A stretch of DNA of 64,000 bases from Achromobacter veterisilvae (GTDB lineage Bacteria; Pseudomonadota; Gammaproteobacteria; Burkholderiales; Burkholderiaceae_B): assembly GCF_900496975.1 (NCBI RefSeq), contig NZ_UFQC01000017.1, positions 1 to 64,000 on the forward strand. The letters are read 5' to 3'. Positions 21,059 to 30,524 of this stretch are shown here, in pieces. Within the stretch, counting starts at the first letter, position 1. Every line of letters starts with the position of its first letter. The translations under genes were made by a program, and so were the position numbers. The notes under the pieces were generated by a model, which worked only from the letters and a program-made list of their open reading frames with translations, was not told the origin of the DNA and searched no databases.

Positions 21059-22459
21059 CTAGATGTGCAGCGCGTGCCCCAAGGCCTTCAGCGCGGCCTC
21101 CTGGACGGCCTCGCCCAGCGTCGGATGCGCATGTATCGTGCCCGCCACGTCTTCCAGCGTGGCGCCCATCTCCAGCGACTGCGAGAACGCCGCCGCCAGT
21201 TCGGACACGCCGCGCCCCACCGCCTGCCAGCCCACCACCAGGTGGTTGTCGCGCCGCGCCACCACCCGGACGAAACCGTCGGTGGATTCCAGCGTCATCG
21301 CGCGGCCGTTGGCGGCGAACGGGAACGAAGCGGACAGGCAGTCCAGCCCGGCGCGTTCCGCGTCGGCGGGCGACAGCCCCGACACCACGACCTCGGGGTC
21401 GGTGAAGCAGACGGCCGGAATGGACGCCGGCGTGAAATGGCGCCGCTTGCCGGCCACCAGTTCGGCGACCATCTCGCCCTGCGCCATCGCCCGGTGCGCA
21501 AGCATCGGCTCGCCGGCAATGTCGCCGATGGCCCACACATCGCGCATGGAGGTGCGGCACTGGTCGTCGATGCGCAGCGCATTGCCGTGGCGGTCCAGTT
21601 GCAGGCTTTCCAGCCCCCAGCCCTGCGTGCGCGGACGGCGCCCCACCGCAATCAGCACGCGGTCGGCCGGCAACTGCGTTTCGGCGCCGGAGGCGTCCTG
21701 CACCCGCACCGCGTTGCCCTTGCCGTTCAGCCCCAGCACCTTGCGGCCCAGGTGCAGCTCGACGCCCATTTTGGCCAAGGCGGCCGCCACGGGCTTGGTG
21801 AGTTCGGCGTCGTAGGTCGGCAGGATGCGGTCCTGGGCTTCGACCACGGCCACTTCCGCGCCCAGCTTGCGGTACACGGTGCCCAGTTCCAGGCCGATGT
21901 AGCCGCCTCCGACCACCACGAGTTTCTTCGGGATGTCGGCGGGCGACAGGGCCTCGGTGGACGACACCACCATGCCGCCGAAGGGCACGGACGGCAGCGG
22001 CGTCGGCTCGGAGCCCGCGGCCAGCAGCAGATGCTCGCACTGGATGCGGACCGGCCCGGCGGCCGTCTCGACCTCGGCGGTCTTGCCATCCAGCAGGCGG
22101 GCCCAGCCCTGCACCACTTCCACGCCGTTCTTTTTCAGAAGCGCGGCCACGCCGCCGGTCAGCTTGCCGACGATGCCGTCCTTCCACGCGACGGTGCGCG
22201 CGATGTCGATGGACGGCGAGGTCACCGAAATGCCCAGCGCCGAACCGTCCGCGTAATGCCGCGCTTTTTCGTATTCCTCGGCCGCGTGGATCAGGGCCTT
22301 GGAAGGAATGCAGCCGATGTTCAGGCAGGTGCCGCCCAGGCGCTCGCCCTCCACGAGGATGGTGGGCACGCCCAGTTGGCCCGCGCGGATCGCGGCCACA
22401 TAGCCGCCAGGTCCGCCCCCGATCACCAGCAGGGTTGTCGTCTTGGTTGTCTGGCTCAT
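21059..22459 (-). CDS. lpdA: Dihydrolipoyl dehydrogenase (E3) of the branched-chain 2-oxoacid dehydrogenase operon
   Basis: 466 residues. FAD motif [17 protein letters not shown], redox disulfide C45/C50 in [16 protein letters not shown] motif [16 protein letters not shown], and the His-Glu pair in HPTLGE (about 445-450) are all present. It reoxidises the lipoyl arm of E2 with NAD+. It is the last gene of the minus-strand bkdA1-bkdA2-bkdB-lpd operon, starting two bases after the bkdB stop, so it is probably the dedicated E3 (LpdV-like) rather than that of pyruvate dehydrogenase. Confidence 0.95.
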   Translation of the reverse strand: MSQTTKTTTLLVIGGGPGGYVAAIRAGQLGVPTILVEGERLGGTCLNIGCIPSKALIHAAEEYEKARHYADGSALGISVTSPSIDIARTVAWKDGIVGKLTGGVAALLKKNGVEVVQGWARLLDGKTAEVETAAGPVRIQCEHLLLAAGSEPTPLPSVPFGGMVVSSTEALSPADIPKKLVVVGGGYIGLELGTVYRKLGAEVAVVEAQDRILPTYDAELTKPVAAALAKMGVELHLGRKVLGLNGKGNAVRVQDASGAETQLPADRVLIAVGRRPRTQGWGLESLQLDRHGNALRIDDQCRTSMRDVWAIGDIAGEPMLAHRAMAQGEMVAELVAGKRRHFTPASIPAVCFTDPEVVVSGLSPADAERAGLDCLSASFPFAANGRAMTLESTDGFVRVVARRDNHLVVGWQAVGRGVSELAAAFSQSLEMGATLEDVAGTIHAHPTLGEAVQEAALKALGHALHI

Positions 22460-22461
22460 GC

Positions 22462-23793
22462 TTACTCCACGAAAAGCAGCGCGGGCTGTTCCAGCAGCGC
22501 GCGCACGGCCTGGATGAAACGCGCGGCGTCCATGCCGTCGACCACGCGGTGGTCGAAGGACGACGACAGGTTCATCAGCTTGCGCGCCACCACGGCGCCG
22601 TTGCGGATGGCGGGCCGCTCGACGATGCGGTTCACGCCCACGATGCCCACCTCGGGATGGTTGATGACGGGCGTGGTGACGATGCCCCCCAGCGGCCCCA
22701 GGCTGGTGATGGTGATGGTCGAGCCCGACAGTTCGTCGCGCCCGGCGCTGCCGGTGCGCACGGCTTGCGCCAGCCGCCCGATCTCGGCCGCCATCGACCA
22801 GAGGTCGCGCGCTTCCGCGTGGCGCATGACGGGCACCATCAGGCCGCCGTCGCTTTGCGTGGCGATGCCGATGTGCACGGCGCCGTAGCGCGTGACCACG
22901 CCGCCCTCGTCGTCATAGCGCGCATTGATCTGCGGGAAATCGCGCAGCGCCACCACCATGGCGCGCGCCAGCAGCGGCAGCAAGGTCAGCTTGCCGCGCG
23001 ACTCGCCCCACTTCAGGTTGAGCTGGACGCGCAGGTCCTCCAGTTCGGTCACGTCGATTTCCTCGACGTAGCTGAAATGCGGGATGCGGCGCTTGGACTC
23101 CGCCATCTTCTGCGCGATCTTCCTGCGCAGGCCGATCACCGGCACGTTCTCTTCGTCGTTGCGCTCGGCGTATGCGGCGCCGCCGCGGGCCTGGCCCGTC
23201 GCGCCCTGGCCTTGCAGGTAGGCGTCCAGGTCTTCGTGCAGGATGCGGCCGGCCGGGCCGCTGCCGGCCACGTAGCGCAACTCGATGCCCAGGTCCCAGG
23301 CGCGCTTGCGCACGGCGGGGGACGCCAGCGGCTTCTCGCCGGGTTGGCGGGCGACGGCGGCGGATGGCGCCTGGCGCGCGGGCTGGCGTGCGGCGGGCCT
23401 GGGGGTGTCGGACACCTGGGCCGCGGGGGCTTGAGGCGCTTTCGCGGGCTGGGTGTCTGGCACCTGGGTTGCGGACACCTCGCCCACGGCGGCAGCCGCG
23501 GCGGGCGCCTTGGCCGGCGGCGCGTCCGCGCCCGGCTTGGCGTTGCCCTCGCCCTCCACTTCCAGGCGGATCAATTCCCCGCCCACGGCCATCACTTCGC
23601 CCACCTCGCCGCCCAGCGCCAGCACGCGGCCGACCACGGGCGACGGGATCTCCACCGTGGCCTTGTCGGTCATCACGTCGGCCAGCGGCTGGTCCTCGGC
23701 GACGGTATCGCCCACCTTGACGTGCCAGCCCACCAGTTCGACTTCCGCGATGCCTTCGCCGATGTCGGGCATCTTGATGATATGAATACCCAT
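22462..23793 (-). CDS. bkdB: Lipoamide acyltransferase (E2) of branched-chain 2-oxoacid dehydrogenase
   Basis: 443 residues. One lipoyl domain (lipoyl Lys about 44 in [11 protein letters not shown]), an Ala/Pro linker (about 85-155), a peripheral subunit-binding domain (about 157-193, [15 protein letters not shown]...[10 protein letters not shown]), and the catalytic domain ending with the active-site HRVVDG (about H415, D419). It transfers the branched-chain acyl group from lipoate to CoA. The linker DNA carries two near-palindromes of the GGTGTC-N-GACACC repeat family, read as QVPDTQ and QVSDTP. The gene lies between bkdA2 (3-base gap) and lpd. Confidence 0.94.
   Translation of the reverse strand: MGIHIIKMPDIGEGIAEVELVGWHVKVGDTVAEDQPLADVMTDKATVEIPSPVVGRVLALGGEVGEVMAVGGELIRLEVEGEGNAKPGADAPPAKAPAAAAAVGEVSATQVPDTQPAKAPQAPAAQVSDTPRPAARQPARQAPSAAVARQPGEKPLASPAVRKRAWDLGIELRYVAGSGPAGRILHEDLDAYLQGQGATGQARGGAAYAERNDEENVPVIGLRRKIAQKMAESKRRIPHFSYVEEIDVTELEDLRVQLNLKWGESRGKLTLLPLLARAMVVALRDFPQINARYDDEGGVVTRYGAVHIGIATQSDGGLMVPVMRHAEARDLWSMAAEIGRLAQAVRTGSAGRDELSGSTITITSLGPLGGIVTTPVINHPEVGIVGVNRIVERPAIRNGAVVARKLMNLSSSFDHRVVDGMDAARFIQAVRALLEQPALLFVE
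23404..23464. repeat. Palindromic repeat copies inside the bkdB linker
   Basis: GGTGTCGGACACC at 23404-23416 (both arms perfect, central G) and GGTGTCTGGCACC at 23452-23464 (one mismatch) match the 13-bp palindromes at 8.2 kb and 41 kb, and a half-site GGACACC follows at 23473-23479. They lie within the coding sequence for the flexible linker of E2, where they add Q-V-S/P-D-T residues without breaking the frame. Confidence 0.75.
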
Positions 23794-23796
23794 CTC

Positions 23797-24840
23797 TCAA
23801 CCCTCCATCGCGCGCTTGAACGCCGCGCCGACCCGGCGCGGGCCGGGGAAGTACGCCCACTCCTGGGCGTGCGGATACGGCGTGTCCCAGCCGGTCACGC
23901 GTTCGACGGGCGCCTCCAGGTGATGGAAGCAGTGTTCCTGCACCAGCGCGATCAGTTCGGCGCCGAAGCCGCAGGTGCGGGTGGCTTCGTGCACCACCAC
24001 GCAGCGGCCCGTCTTCTTCACCGAATTGACGATGGCGTCCAGGTCCAGCGGCCACAGGCTGCGCAGGTCGATCACTTCGGCGTCGATGCCGGTTTCCTCG
24101 GCCGCGGTCAGCGACACGTGCACCGTGGTGCCGTAGGTCAGCACGGTCAGCTCGCTGCCCGGCCGCACGATGGCGGCGGAATCCAGCGGCACGGTGTAGT
24201 AGCCCGTGGGCACCACGCTGCCCGGACGTCCGGTCCAGGGCGTGACGGGGCGGTCGTGATGGCCGTCGAACGGGCCGTTGTACAGCCGCTTGGGCTCCAG
24301 GAAGATCACCGGATCGTCGTTCTCGATGGCCGCGATCAGCAGGCCCTTGGCGTCGTAGGGGTTGGACGGCATCACCGTGCGCAGCCCGCAGACCTGCGTG
24401 AACATGGCCTCGGGGCTCTGGCTGTGCGTCTGCCCGCCGTAGATGCCGCCGCCGCAGGGCATGCGGATCGTCATGGGCGCGATGAATTCATTGACCGAGC
24501 GGTAGCGCAGGCGCGCAGCCTCGGACACGATCTGGTCCGACGCCGGATAGAAATAGTCGGCGAACTGGATCTCGCAGACGGGGCGCAGGCCGTAGGCCCC
24601 CATGCCCACCGCCACGCCCACGATGCCGCCTTCGGAGATCGGCGTATCGAACACGCGCGAACTGCCGTACTTGGTCTGCAGGCCTTCGGTGCAGCGGAAC
24701 ACGCCGCCGAAATAGCCCACGTCCTGGCCGAACACCACCACGTTGTTGTCGCGCTCCAGCATCACATCCATGGCCGAGCGCAAAGCCTGGATCATGGTCA
24801 TCGACGCGGACGCCGGACCGATGTTGTTATCGTTTGCCAT
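23797..24840 (-). CDS. bkdA2: Branched-chain 2-oxoacid dehydrogenase E1 beta subunit
   Basis: 347 residues with a transketolase central pyrimidine-binding domain (MTMIQALRSAMDVMLERDNN; VFDTPISEGGIVGVAVGMGA; GGGIYGGQTHSQSPEAMF) and a C-terminal transketolase domain. It forms the alpha2-beta2 thiamine-dependent decarboxylase with BkdA1, acting on the 2-oxoacids from valine, leucine and isoleucine. The ATG at 24840 lies two bases after the bkdA1 stop. A longer frame runs upstream but overlaps bkdA1. Confidence 0.94.
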   Translation of the reverse strand: MANDNNIGPASASMTMIQALRSAMDVMLERDNNVVVFGQDVGYFGGVFRCTEGLQTKYGSSRVFDTPISEGGIVGVAVGMGAYGLRPVCEIQFADYFYPASDQIVSEAARLRYRSVNEFIAPMTIRMPCGGGIYGGQTHSQSPEAMFTQVCGLRTVMPSNPYDAKGLLIAAIENDDPVIFLEPKRLYNGPFDGHHDRPVTPWTGRPGSVVPTGYYTVPLDSAAIVRPGSELTVLTYGTTVHVSLTAAEETGIDAEVIDLRSLWPLDLDAIVNSVKKTGRCVVVHEATRTCGFGAELIALVQEHCFHHLEAPVERVTGWDTPYPHAQEWAYFPGPRRVGAAFKRAMEG

Positions 24841-24842
24841 GA

Positions 24843-26099
<1,257 letters not shown>

Positions 26100-26290
26100 T
26101 CATGCGTTTATTCTTGCCAAGGACGCGGCGCAAGGAGGTAGCCTCGTGCCGCATCATCGCCGGCTCGACCACGGAATGATGATCGTGGCCGGCCGGTTAA
26201 AAACAATAGCACAGCCGCCGTTGCCATTGGGCGACCCGCATGGAGACTGGCGCTGCGGGCCATTCGTGCCTCGCAACCCAATGCCGGCGG

Positions 26291-27481
26291 TCATGCGGCC
26301 GCGGCCTTCAAGGCATCGCGGGCGATGATGACCTTCTGGACTTCGCTGGCGCCCTCGTAGATGCGCAACGCCCGGATCTCCCGGTACAGGCTTTCCAGGG
26401 TTTCCCCCACCCGCACCCCGCGCGCGCCGAACAGTTGCAGGGCCATGTCCACCACGGACTGCGCGTTCTCGGTCGCCGCCAGCTTGGCCATGGCGGCCTC
26501 GCGGGTGGTGGGCAGGCCCTGGGCATCGCGGCGCCATGCCGCGCGGTACGTCAGCAACGCCGCCGCGTCGATGGCGACCGCCATGTCGCCCAGCTTCGCC
26601 TGCGTGAGCTGCAGATCGCCCAGCCTGCCGCCGAACAGGCGGCGCTCGCGCACGTGGGCCAGGGCTTCGTCGAACGCGCGGCGCGCGAATCCCAGCGCCG
26701 CGCCCGCCACCGACACACGAAAGATATCCAGCGTGCGCATGGCCAGCTTGAAACCCTCCCCCTGGGCGCCCAGCAGCCGGTCGGCCGGGATCCGCAGATT
26801 CTCGAAGCGCAGCGTCGCCAGGGGATGCGGCGCCATGACGTCGATCCGTTCGCTGACGGAAAACCCGGGATCGCCGGGATAGACCACAAAGGCCGAAATC
26901 CCGCGCGTCCCGGCCGCCTCCTCCGTGCGGGCGAACACCGTGTAGACGTCCGCGATGCCGCCGTTGGATATCCAGGTCTTCTCTCCGTCGATGACGTAAT
27001 GGCCGCCTTCGAGGCGGGCGCGGCAGGCCATGCCCGCGGCGTCCGAACCCGCGCCCTTCTCCGACAGCGCGAAGGCCGGAATGCACTGGCCGCTGGCGAC
27101 CTTGGGCAGGATCTCGGCCTTCAATGCCTCCGATCCGGCCAGGCTGATGGCGCCGCTGCCCAAGCCTTGCATTGCGTAGGCGAAGTCCGCGAGGCCGTGC
27201 CGATAGGCCAGCGCTTCGCGCGCCAGCGCCAGCCGGCGCGACTCGATGGCGGGCGCGTCGCCGCCGTAGGCTAGCGGCACGCAGGCGCGCAGCAGGCCCG
27301 CGGCGCCCATCGCCCGCACCAGGCCGCGGCAATTCGCGTCGACGTTGGCGGCGGTCGCCGGCGGATCGTCGCGACCGTCGGCAAAGGCCTCCACCCGCCG
27401 CAGATAGTCCTTGTGGGCAGCCTCGAAAAAGGGCAGATCCATCGATTCACGCTGGTGCAAGGGAAGGAAAGCGGTGTTCAT
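26291..27481 (-). CDS. Acyl-CoA dehydrogenase
   Basis: 396 residues from the ATG at 27481, which has GAGGA at the right distance. A longer frame to 27514 is less likely. The FAD signatures are AFALSEKGAGSDAAGM and DGEKTWISNGGIADVYTVFA. The C-terminal motif IREIRALRIYEGASEVQ keeps the catalytic-base Glu (about E376). It oxidises acyl-CoA to trans-2-enoyl-CoA, passing electrons to ETF. It is divergent from the acyl-CoA-dehydrogenase/TetR fusion gene across 182 bases, which suggests direct regulation, and lies near the bkd operon, whose product chains need such an enzyme. Confidence 0.93.
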   Translation of the reverse strand: MNTAFLPLHQRESMDLPFFEAAHKDYLRRVEAFADGRDDPPATAANVDANCRGLVRAMGAAGLLRACVPLAYGGDAPAIESRRLALAREALAYRHGLADFAYAMQGLGSGAISLAGSEALKAEILPKVASGQCIPAFALSEKGAGSDAAGMACRARLEGGHYVIDGEKTWISNGGIADVYTVFARTEEAAGTRGISAFVVYPGDPGFSVSERIDVMAPHPLATLRFENLRIPADRLLGAQGEGFKLAMRTLDIFRVSVAGAALGFARRAFDEALAHVRERRLFGGRLGDLQLTQAKLGDMAVAIDAAALLTYRAAWRRDAQGLPTTREAAMAKLAATENAQSVVDMALQLFGARGVRVGETLESLYREIRALRIYEGASEVQKVIIARDALKAAAA

Positions 27482-27524
27482 GAACGTCCTCGGTTTCGTC
27501 GTCGTGGAAGTCAAAGTCTAACTA

Positions 27525-27553
27525 CATACTTATGCGTATGGTCAATTTCATAC
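27525..27553. promoter_or_regulatory. Candidate operator of alternating CATAC/GTATG half-sites
   Basis: In an AT-rich island between the divergent acyl-CoA dehydrogenase and TetR-fusion genes, CATAC (27525-27529), GTATG (27536-27540) and CATAC (27549-27553) give two overlapping interrupted palindromes (spacers of 6 and 8 bases). Their place 44-72 bases upstream of the dehydrogenase start fits a TetR operator covering its promoter. This is inferred from symmetry and position. Confidence 0.4.
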
Positions 27554-27663
27554 CCAAGGGTTTTCCTTTATAAATCAATCCTATTTTTCTATTGAAATAT
27601 AGATGGCCTGCTCCTACCATGCTCACAAGTATGGACTTAGATACGCACAAGGATCCACGCTCC

Positions 27664-29406
27664 ATGACACTCTCTTGGCCTTCTGCTCCCGGTGTGCCCG
27701 CCCGTTGGCTGGCGCACGCGCGCCGGCTGGCCGCCCAGCCCGAAGACGCTGGCGCGCTCCCCTCGGTAGCGCAGTCCGGCCTCGCCGCGCTCTGCGGCGG
27801 GCAACAGCCATCTCCTCCCGCCACCCTCCTGGCTGTGATCGAAATCCTGTCCGCGCCGAGGCCGGCGCTGTCGGCCGCCCTGGCCGCCGCCTGGTGCGCC
27901 GCGGCCGCGATGGGCGAGCTTGCCGCCACGCGCGCCAGGCGGGAACGGCCGGCCGCAGCCGCCAACCTGGCCGAGGCGCTGGACCCGGCCAGCGGCCGGC
28001 CGGCCTTCCTGACCCGCGCGGAAGGCCGTTCCTGGCGAGTCCAGGGCGAAGGCCGCTGGATCGGTTCCGAGACCGGCGCGCCGCTCCTGGTGTTCGCTCA
28101 CCACACCGAGGCCGACGCGATCTCCGCCTTTCTGCTGCCGGTGGACGCTCCTGGCATCGAATCGGACCGAACCGGTCCCGCCAGCGGCACGGCCAGAGTG
28201 GATCTCAGCGTGGGCCCGGGGCACCTTCTGGGTGCGGCCGGGCAGGCCCGCGACGCCATGCTGCGCAGCGACGCCCTGCGCCGACTCGCCGCGGCCGCGC
28301 AAGCCAATGGCGTCACGCTCGCAGCCTACGCGCAAGCAGCGGGCGCGCTGCCGCTCGACGATGCCGCGCCGTCCCTCGGCGCGCAGGAACTGGCGGTCTG
28401 CGCCAGCGCGTTCGCCGCGGCGCGAGCGCTGCTGCACGAAGCCGCAACCGCGGCGCATGCCGGCCAGAACATCCGGCTGCCGAGCGCCATGGCGCTGCTA
28501 TCGGCGGGCGAGTCGGCCGAGCGGATGCTGGCGGCGGCCATGAAGTTCGCCGGCGCATCCCCCCTGGCCGACCCCGCCGCACTGCAGGCGCTGCTGCGCG
28601 CACGCCATATCCACCAGGCGACCGCCGGCACGCAAGAAGCTCAGACCGTCCTGCTTGCCGGCGGCATTCGCCCTTCCCTGTCTCCCACCGCTTCCAGAAC
28701 CTCATCCGCCATGCCTCACGCCCCGAATCCCCGCACCGCCGAATTGCCCGACCGCGTCGCGGAAATTCTCGACGCCGCCGCCGACGCCTTCACGCAACAG
28801 ACCTACGACGCCACGACCCTGGACCAGATCGGCGACGCGCTGGGCGTCACCAAGGGCAGCATCTATCACCACTACCGGAGCAAGGCGCACCTGTTCACCG
28901 CGGTGTACCAGCGCGCCCTGGAGATGAACATCGCCACGGTCGAGCCCATCGCCCGGCAGCCCGGCGCGCGCGCGATCGACAGGCTGTACCGGATGGCCTA
29001 TGCGCACGCGATGCAGGTGATGAAGCACCTGTCCTACCAGCGCGTGGCGGTGCAGGGACTGGAATCGCACCTCATGGGCCGCATCAATGAAGAACAGCGC
29101 GCGCGCCTGGACGAAGTCATCAGCCTGCGCGACCACTACGAAGAGCTATTCGTGAGTGTGCTGACGCAAGCTATCGAAGCGGGCGAACTGCCTCGCCAGA
29201 ATCCCCGCCTGGCCGCGAAACCGCTGTTCGGCGCCATCAACTGGACCACCATGTGGTACCAGCCCCGTCCCGGAGAAACCGCGGCGGACCGGGAGCGCCT
29301 GGCCGCGCACCTGGCCACCTTCGTACTGTCCGGCCTGACCCAGGCCTACCAGCCCGCCGCCGGCACGCAGGCAGACGCTCCGGCCGACGCCGCCCATCGA
29401 CACTGA
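27664..29406 (+). CDS. Fusion of a degenerate acyl-CoA dehydrogenase domain with a TetR-family repressor
   Basis: 580 residues from the ATG at 27664 (AAGGA 10 bases upstream; ATGs at 27619 and 27631 are alternatives). Residues ~1-349 follow an acyl-CoA dehydrogenase pattern: the mid beta-domain (LTRAEGRSWRVQGEGRWIGS; AFLLPVDAPGIESDRTG; SVGPGHLLGAAG) and the C-terminal motif RARHIHQATAGTQEAQ. The position that holds the catalytic Glu in the EGT motif is Ala (A321), so it is probably not a working dehydrogenase. Residues ~363-410 are a TetR helix-turn-helix (ATTLDQIGDALGVTKGSIYHHYRSKAHLF), followed by a TetR ligand domain. No stop separates the parts; the internal ATG at 28711 lacks a ribosome site. 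Likely an acyl-CoA-responsive regulator; that is inference. Confidence 0.8.
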   Translation: MTLSWPSAPGVPARWLAHARRLAAQPEDAGALPSVAQSGLAALCGGQQPSPPATLLAVIEILSAPRPALSAALAAAWCAAAAMGELAATRARRERPAAAANLAEALDPASGRPAFLTRAEGRSWRVQGEGRWIGSETGAPLLVFAHHTEADAISAFLLPVDAPGIESDRTGPASGTARVDLSVGPGHLLGAAGQARDAMLRSDALRRLAAAAQANGVTLAAYAQAAGALPLDDAAPSLGAQELAVCASAFAAARALLHEAATAAHAGQNIRLPSAMALLSAGESAERMLAAAMKFAGASPLADPAALQALLRARHIHQATAGTQEAQTVLLAGGIRPSLSPTASRTSSAMPHAPNPRTAELPDRVAEILDAAADAFTQQTYDATTLDQIGDALGVTKGSIYHHYRSKAHLFTAVYQRALEMNIATVEPIARQPGARAIDRLYRMAYAHAMQVMKHLSYQRVAVQGLESHLMGRINEEQRARLDEVISLRDHYEELFVSVLTQAIEAGELPRQNPRLAAKPLFGAINWTTMWYQPRPGETAADRERLAAHLATFVLSGLTQAYQPAAGTQADAPADAAHRH

Positions 29407-29420
29407 CTCGGACGATAACC

Positions 29421-30524
29421 ATGCAAACCTTCCCGGCCCATGCCGTCCCAGGCAGCGACGCGGCCCGCTGGTCCGCCGTCGCCGAGTGGCACCACGCCTA
29501 TTTCACCGGCTTGGTGATGACCATGGTCACTCGCCTCGGCAGCCGCGAGGCGGCCGAACTCGTCTTCCACATTTTCCGCCGCCAGCATCTGGAACGCTTC
29601 CTGCCCGGCCTCGAAAAACTGGGCATCGCCGGCCTGCCTCCCGCCGTGGCCGCGGCGCGCTACCACTATCTCTCGAACGCCATCGGCGGCGTGCGCGTGG
29701 AATACATGGAGGAGTCGTCCCGCAAGGTCTGGGTGCGCTATCCGACGCCGCGCTGGGCCTGGCAAGGCACCGCGCTTTGCGCGATTCCCGGCGAAGTCTC
29801 CCGCGCCGTGCTGCGCGGCTGGCACGCGCACAACGGCGTCTCGCTGGGCACGCGCCGGCTCGGCTTCGTCTGCACCAAGCAGGCCATGGATGGCCAGCCC
29901 GGCCTGGAAGGCTATTACTGCGAGTACGACCGGGACCTCTCCGAGGACGAGCGGCTGCGCTACGCCCGCGGCGAAGAGGCTCCCGACTTCGACCCGTCCC
30001 GCGCGCCCACGCTGCCCACCGCCACCTGGCCGCAGGACCGCCTGCAGAAAGCGCGGCGCAACTACGCCATGGAATACGTGCGCACGGCCCTGCCCGAACT
30101 CATCGCCCTGCACGGCCCGCACGAAGCCGCCTGGCTGGGCGGCATCGCCGCCCGGCTGGTCGGTATGCAGTTCTACAGCGATACCGCCGCCGCCTTCGGC
30201 CTGCCGGACCAGGGATCCGCGGAGGATTTCGCGCGTTTCATGGTGGCTCTGGCGCAGGCCCAAGGAGACGAGGCCGAACTGATCGCGGACGGCGGCGCGC
30301 CCGGCGTGCGCCAGACAAGCTGGAAGCTGATGGCCGGCCTGACCCAATTGCACGGCGCGGCGTTCGACGCCTGGAACTGCCTGCTGGAAGGCGCCTTGTC
30401 GGCGCACGATCGCCGGCTGGACCTGAAGGTCGCGCGCCGGCTGGACCAGGGCGAAGGGGCATTCGAGTGGCGCATCGCGCCGCGCGGCATCCTGGTCGGC
30501 CCCATCCCCGGAGGCCGGACATGA
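29421..30524 (+). CDS. Conserved-looking protein of unknown function
   Basis: 367 residues, soluble, with no signal peptide or membrane segment. I do not recognise the family. Visible features are a His-rich helical N-terminus (AEWHHAYFTGLVMTMVTRLG; HIFRRQHLERFLPGLEKLGI), an aromatic-rich middle (YMEESSRKVWVRYPTPRWAW) followed by CEYDRDLSEDERLRYARGEE, and a helical C-terminal half. It starts 14 bases after the fusion regulator and its stop overlaps the CoA-transferase start (ATGA), so it is translationally coupled to that enzyme and probably works on the same substrate. Confidence 0.75.
   Translation: MQTFPAHAVPGSDAARWSAVAEWHHAYFTGLVMTMVTRLGSREAAELVFHIFRRQHLERFLPGLEKLGIAGLPPAVAAARYHYLSNAIGGVRVEYMEESSRKVWVRYPTPRWAWQGTALCAIPGEVSRAVLRGWHAHNGVSLGTRRLGFVCTKQAMDGQPGLEGYYCEYDRDLSEDERLRYARGEEAPDFDPSRAPTLPTATWPQDRLQKARRNYAMEYVRTALPELIALHGPHEAAWLGGIAARLVGMQFYSDTAAAFGLPDQGSAEDFARFMVALAQAQGDEAELIADGGAPGVRQTSWKLMAGLTQLHGAAFDAWNCLLEGALSAHDRRLDLKVARRLDQGEGAFEWRIAPRGILVGPIPGGRT

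Noticed and set aside
28711..29406. Separate TetR gene starting at the internal ATG
   Set aside because: Cannot be excluded, but no ribosome site precedes the ATG and the frame is continuous with the dehydrogenase-like domain, so the fusion is preferred.
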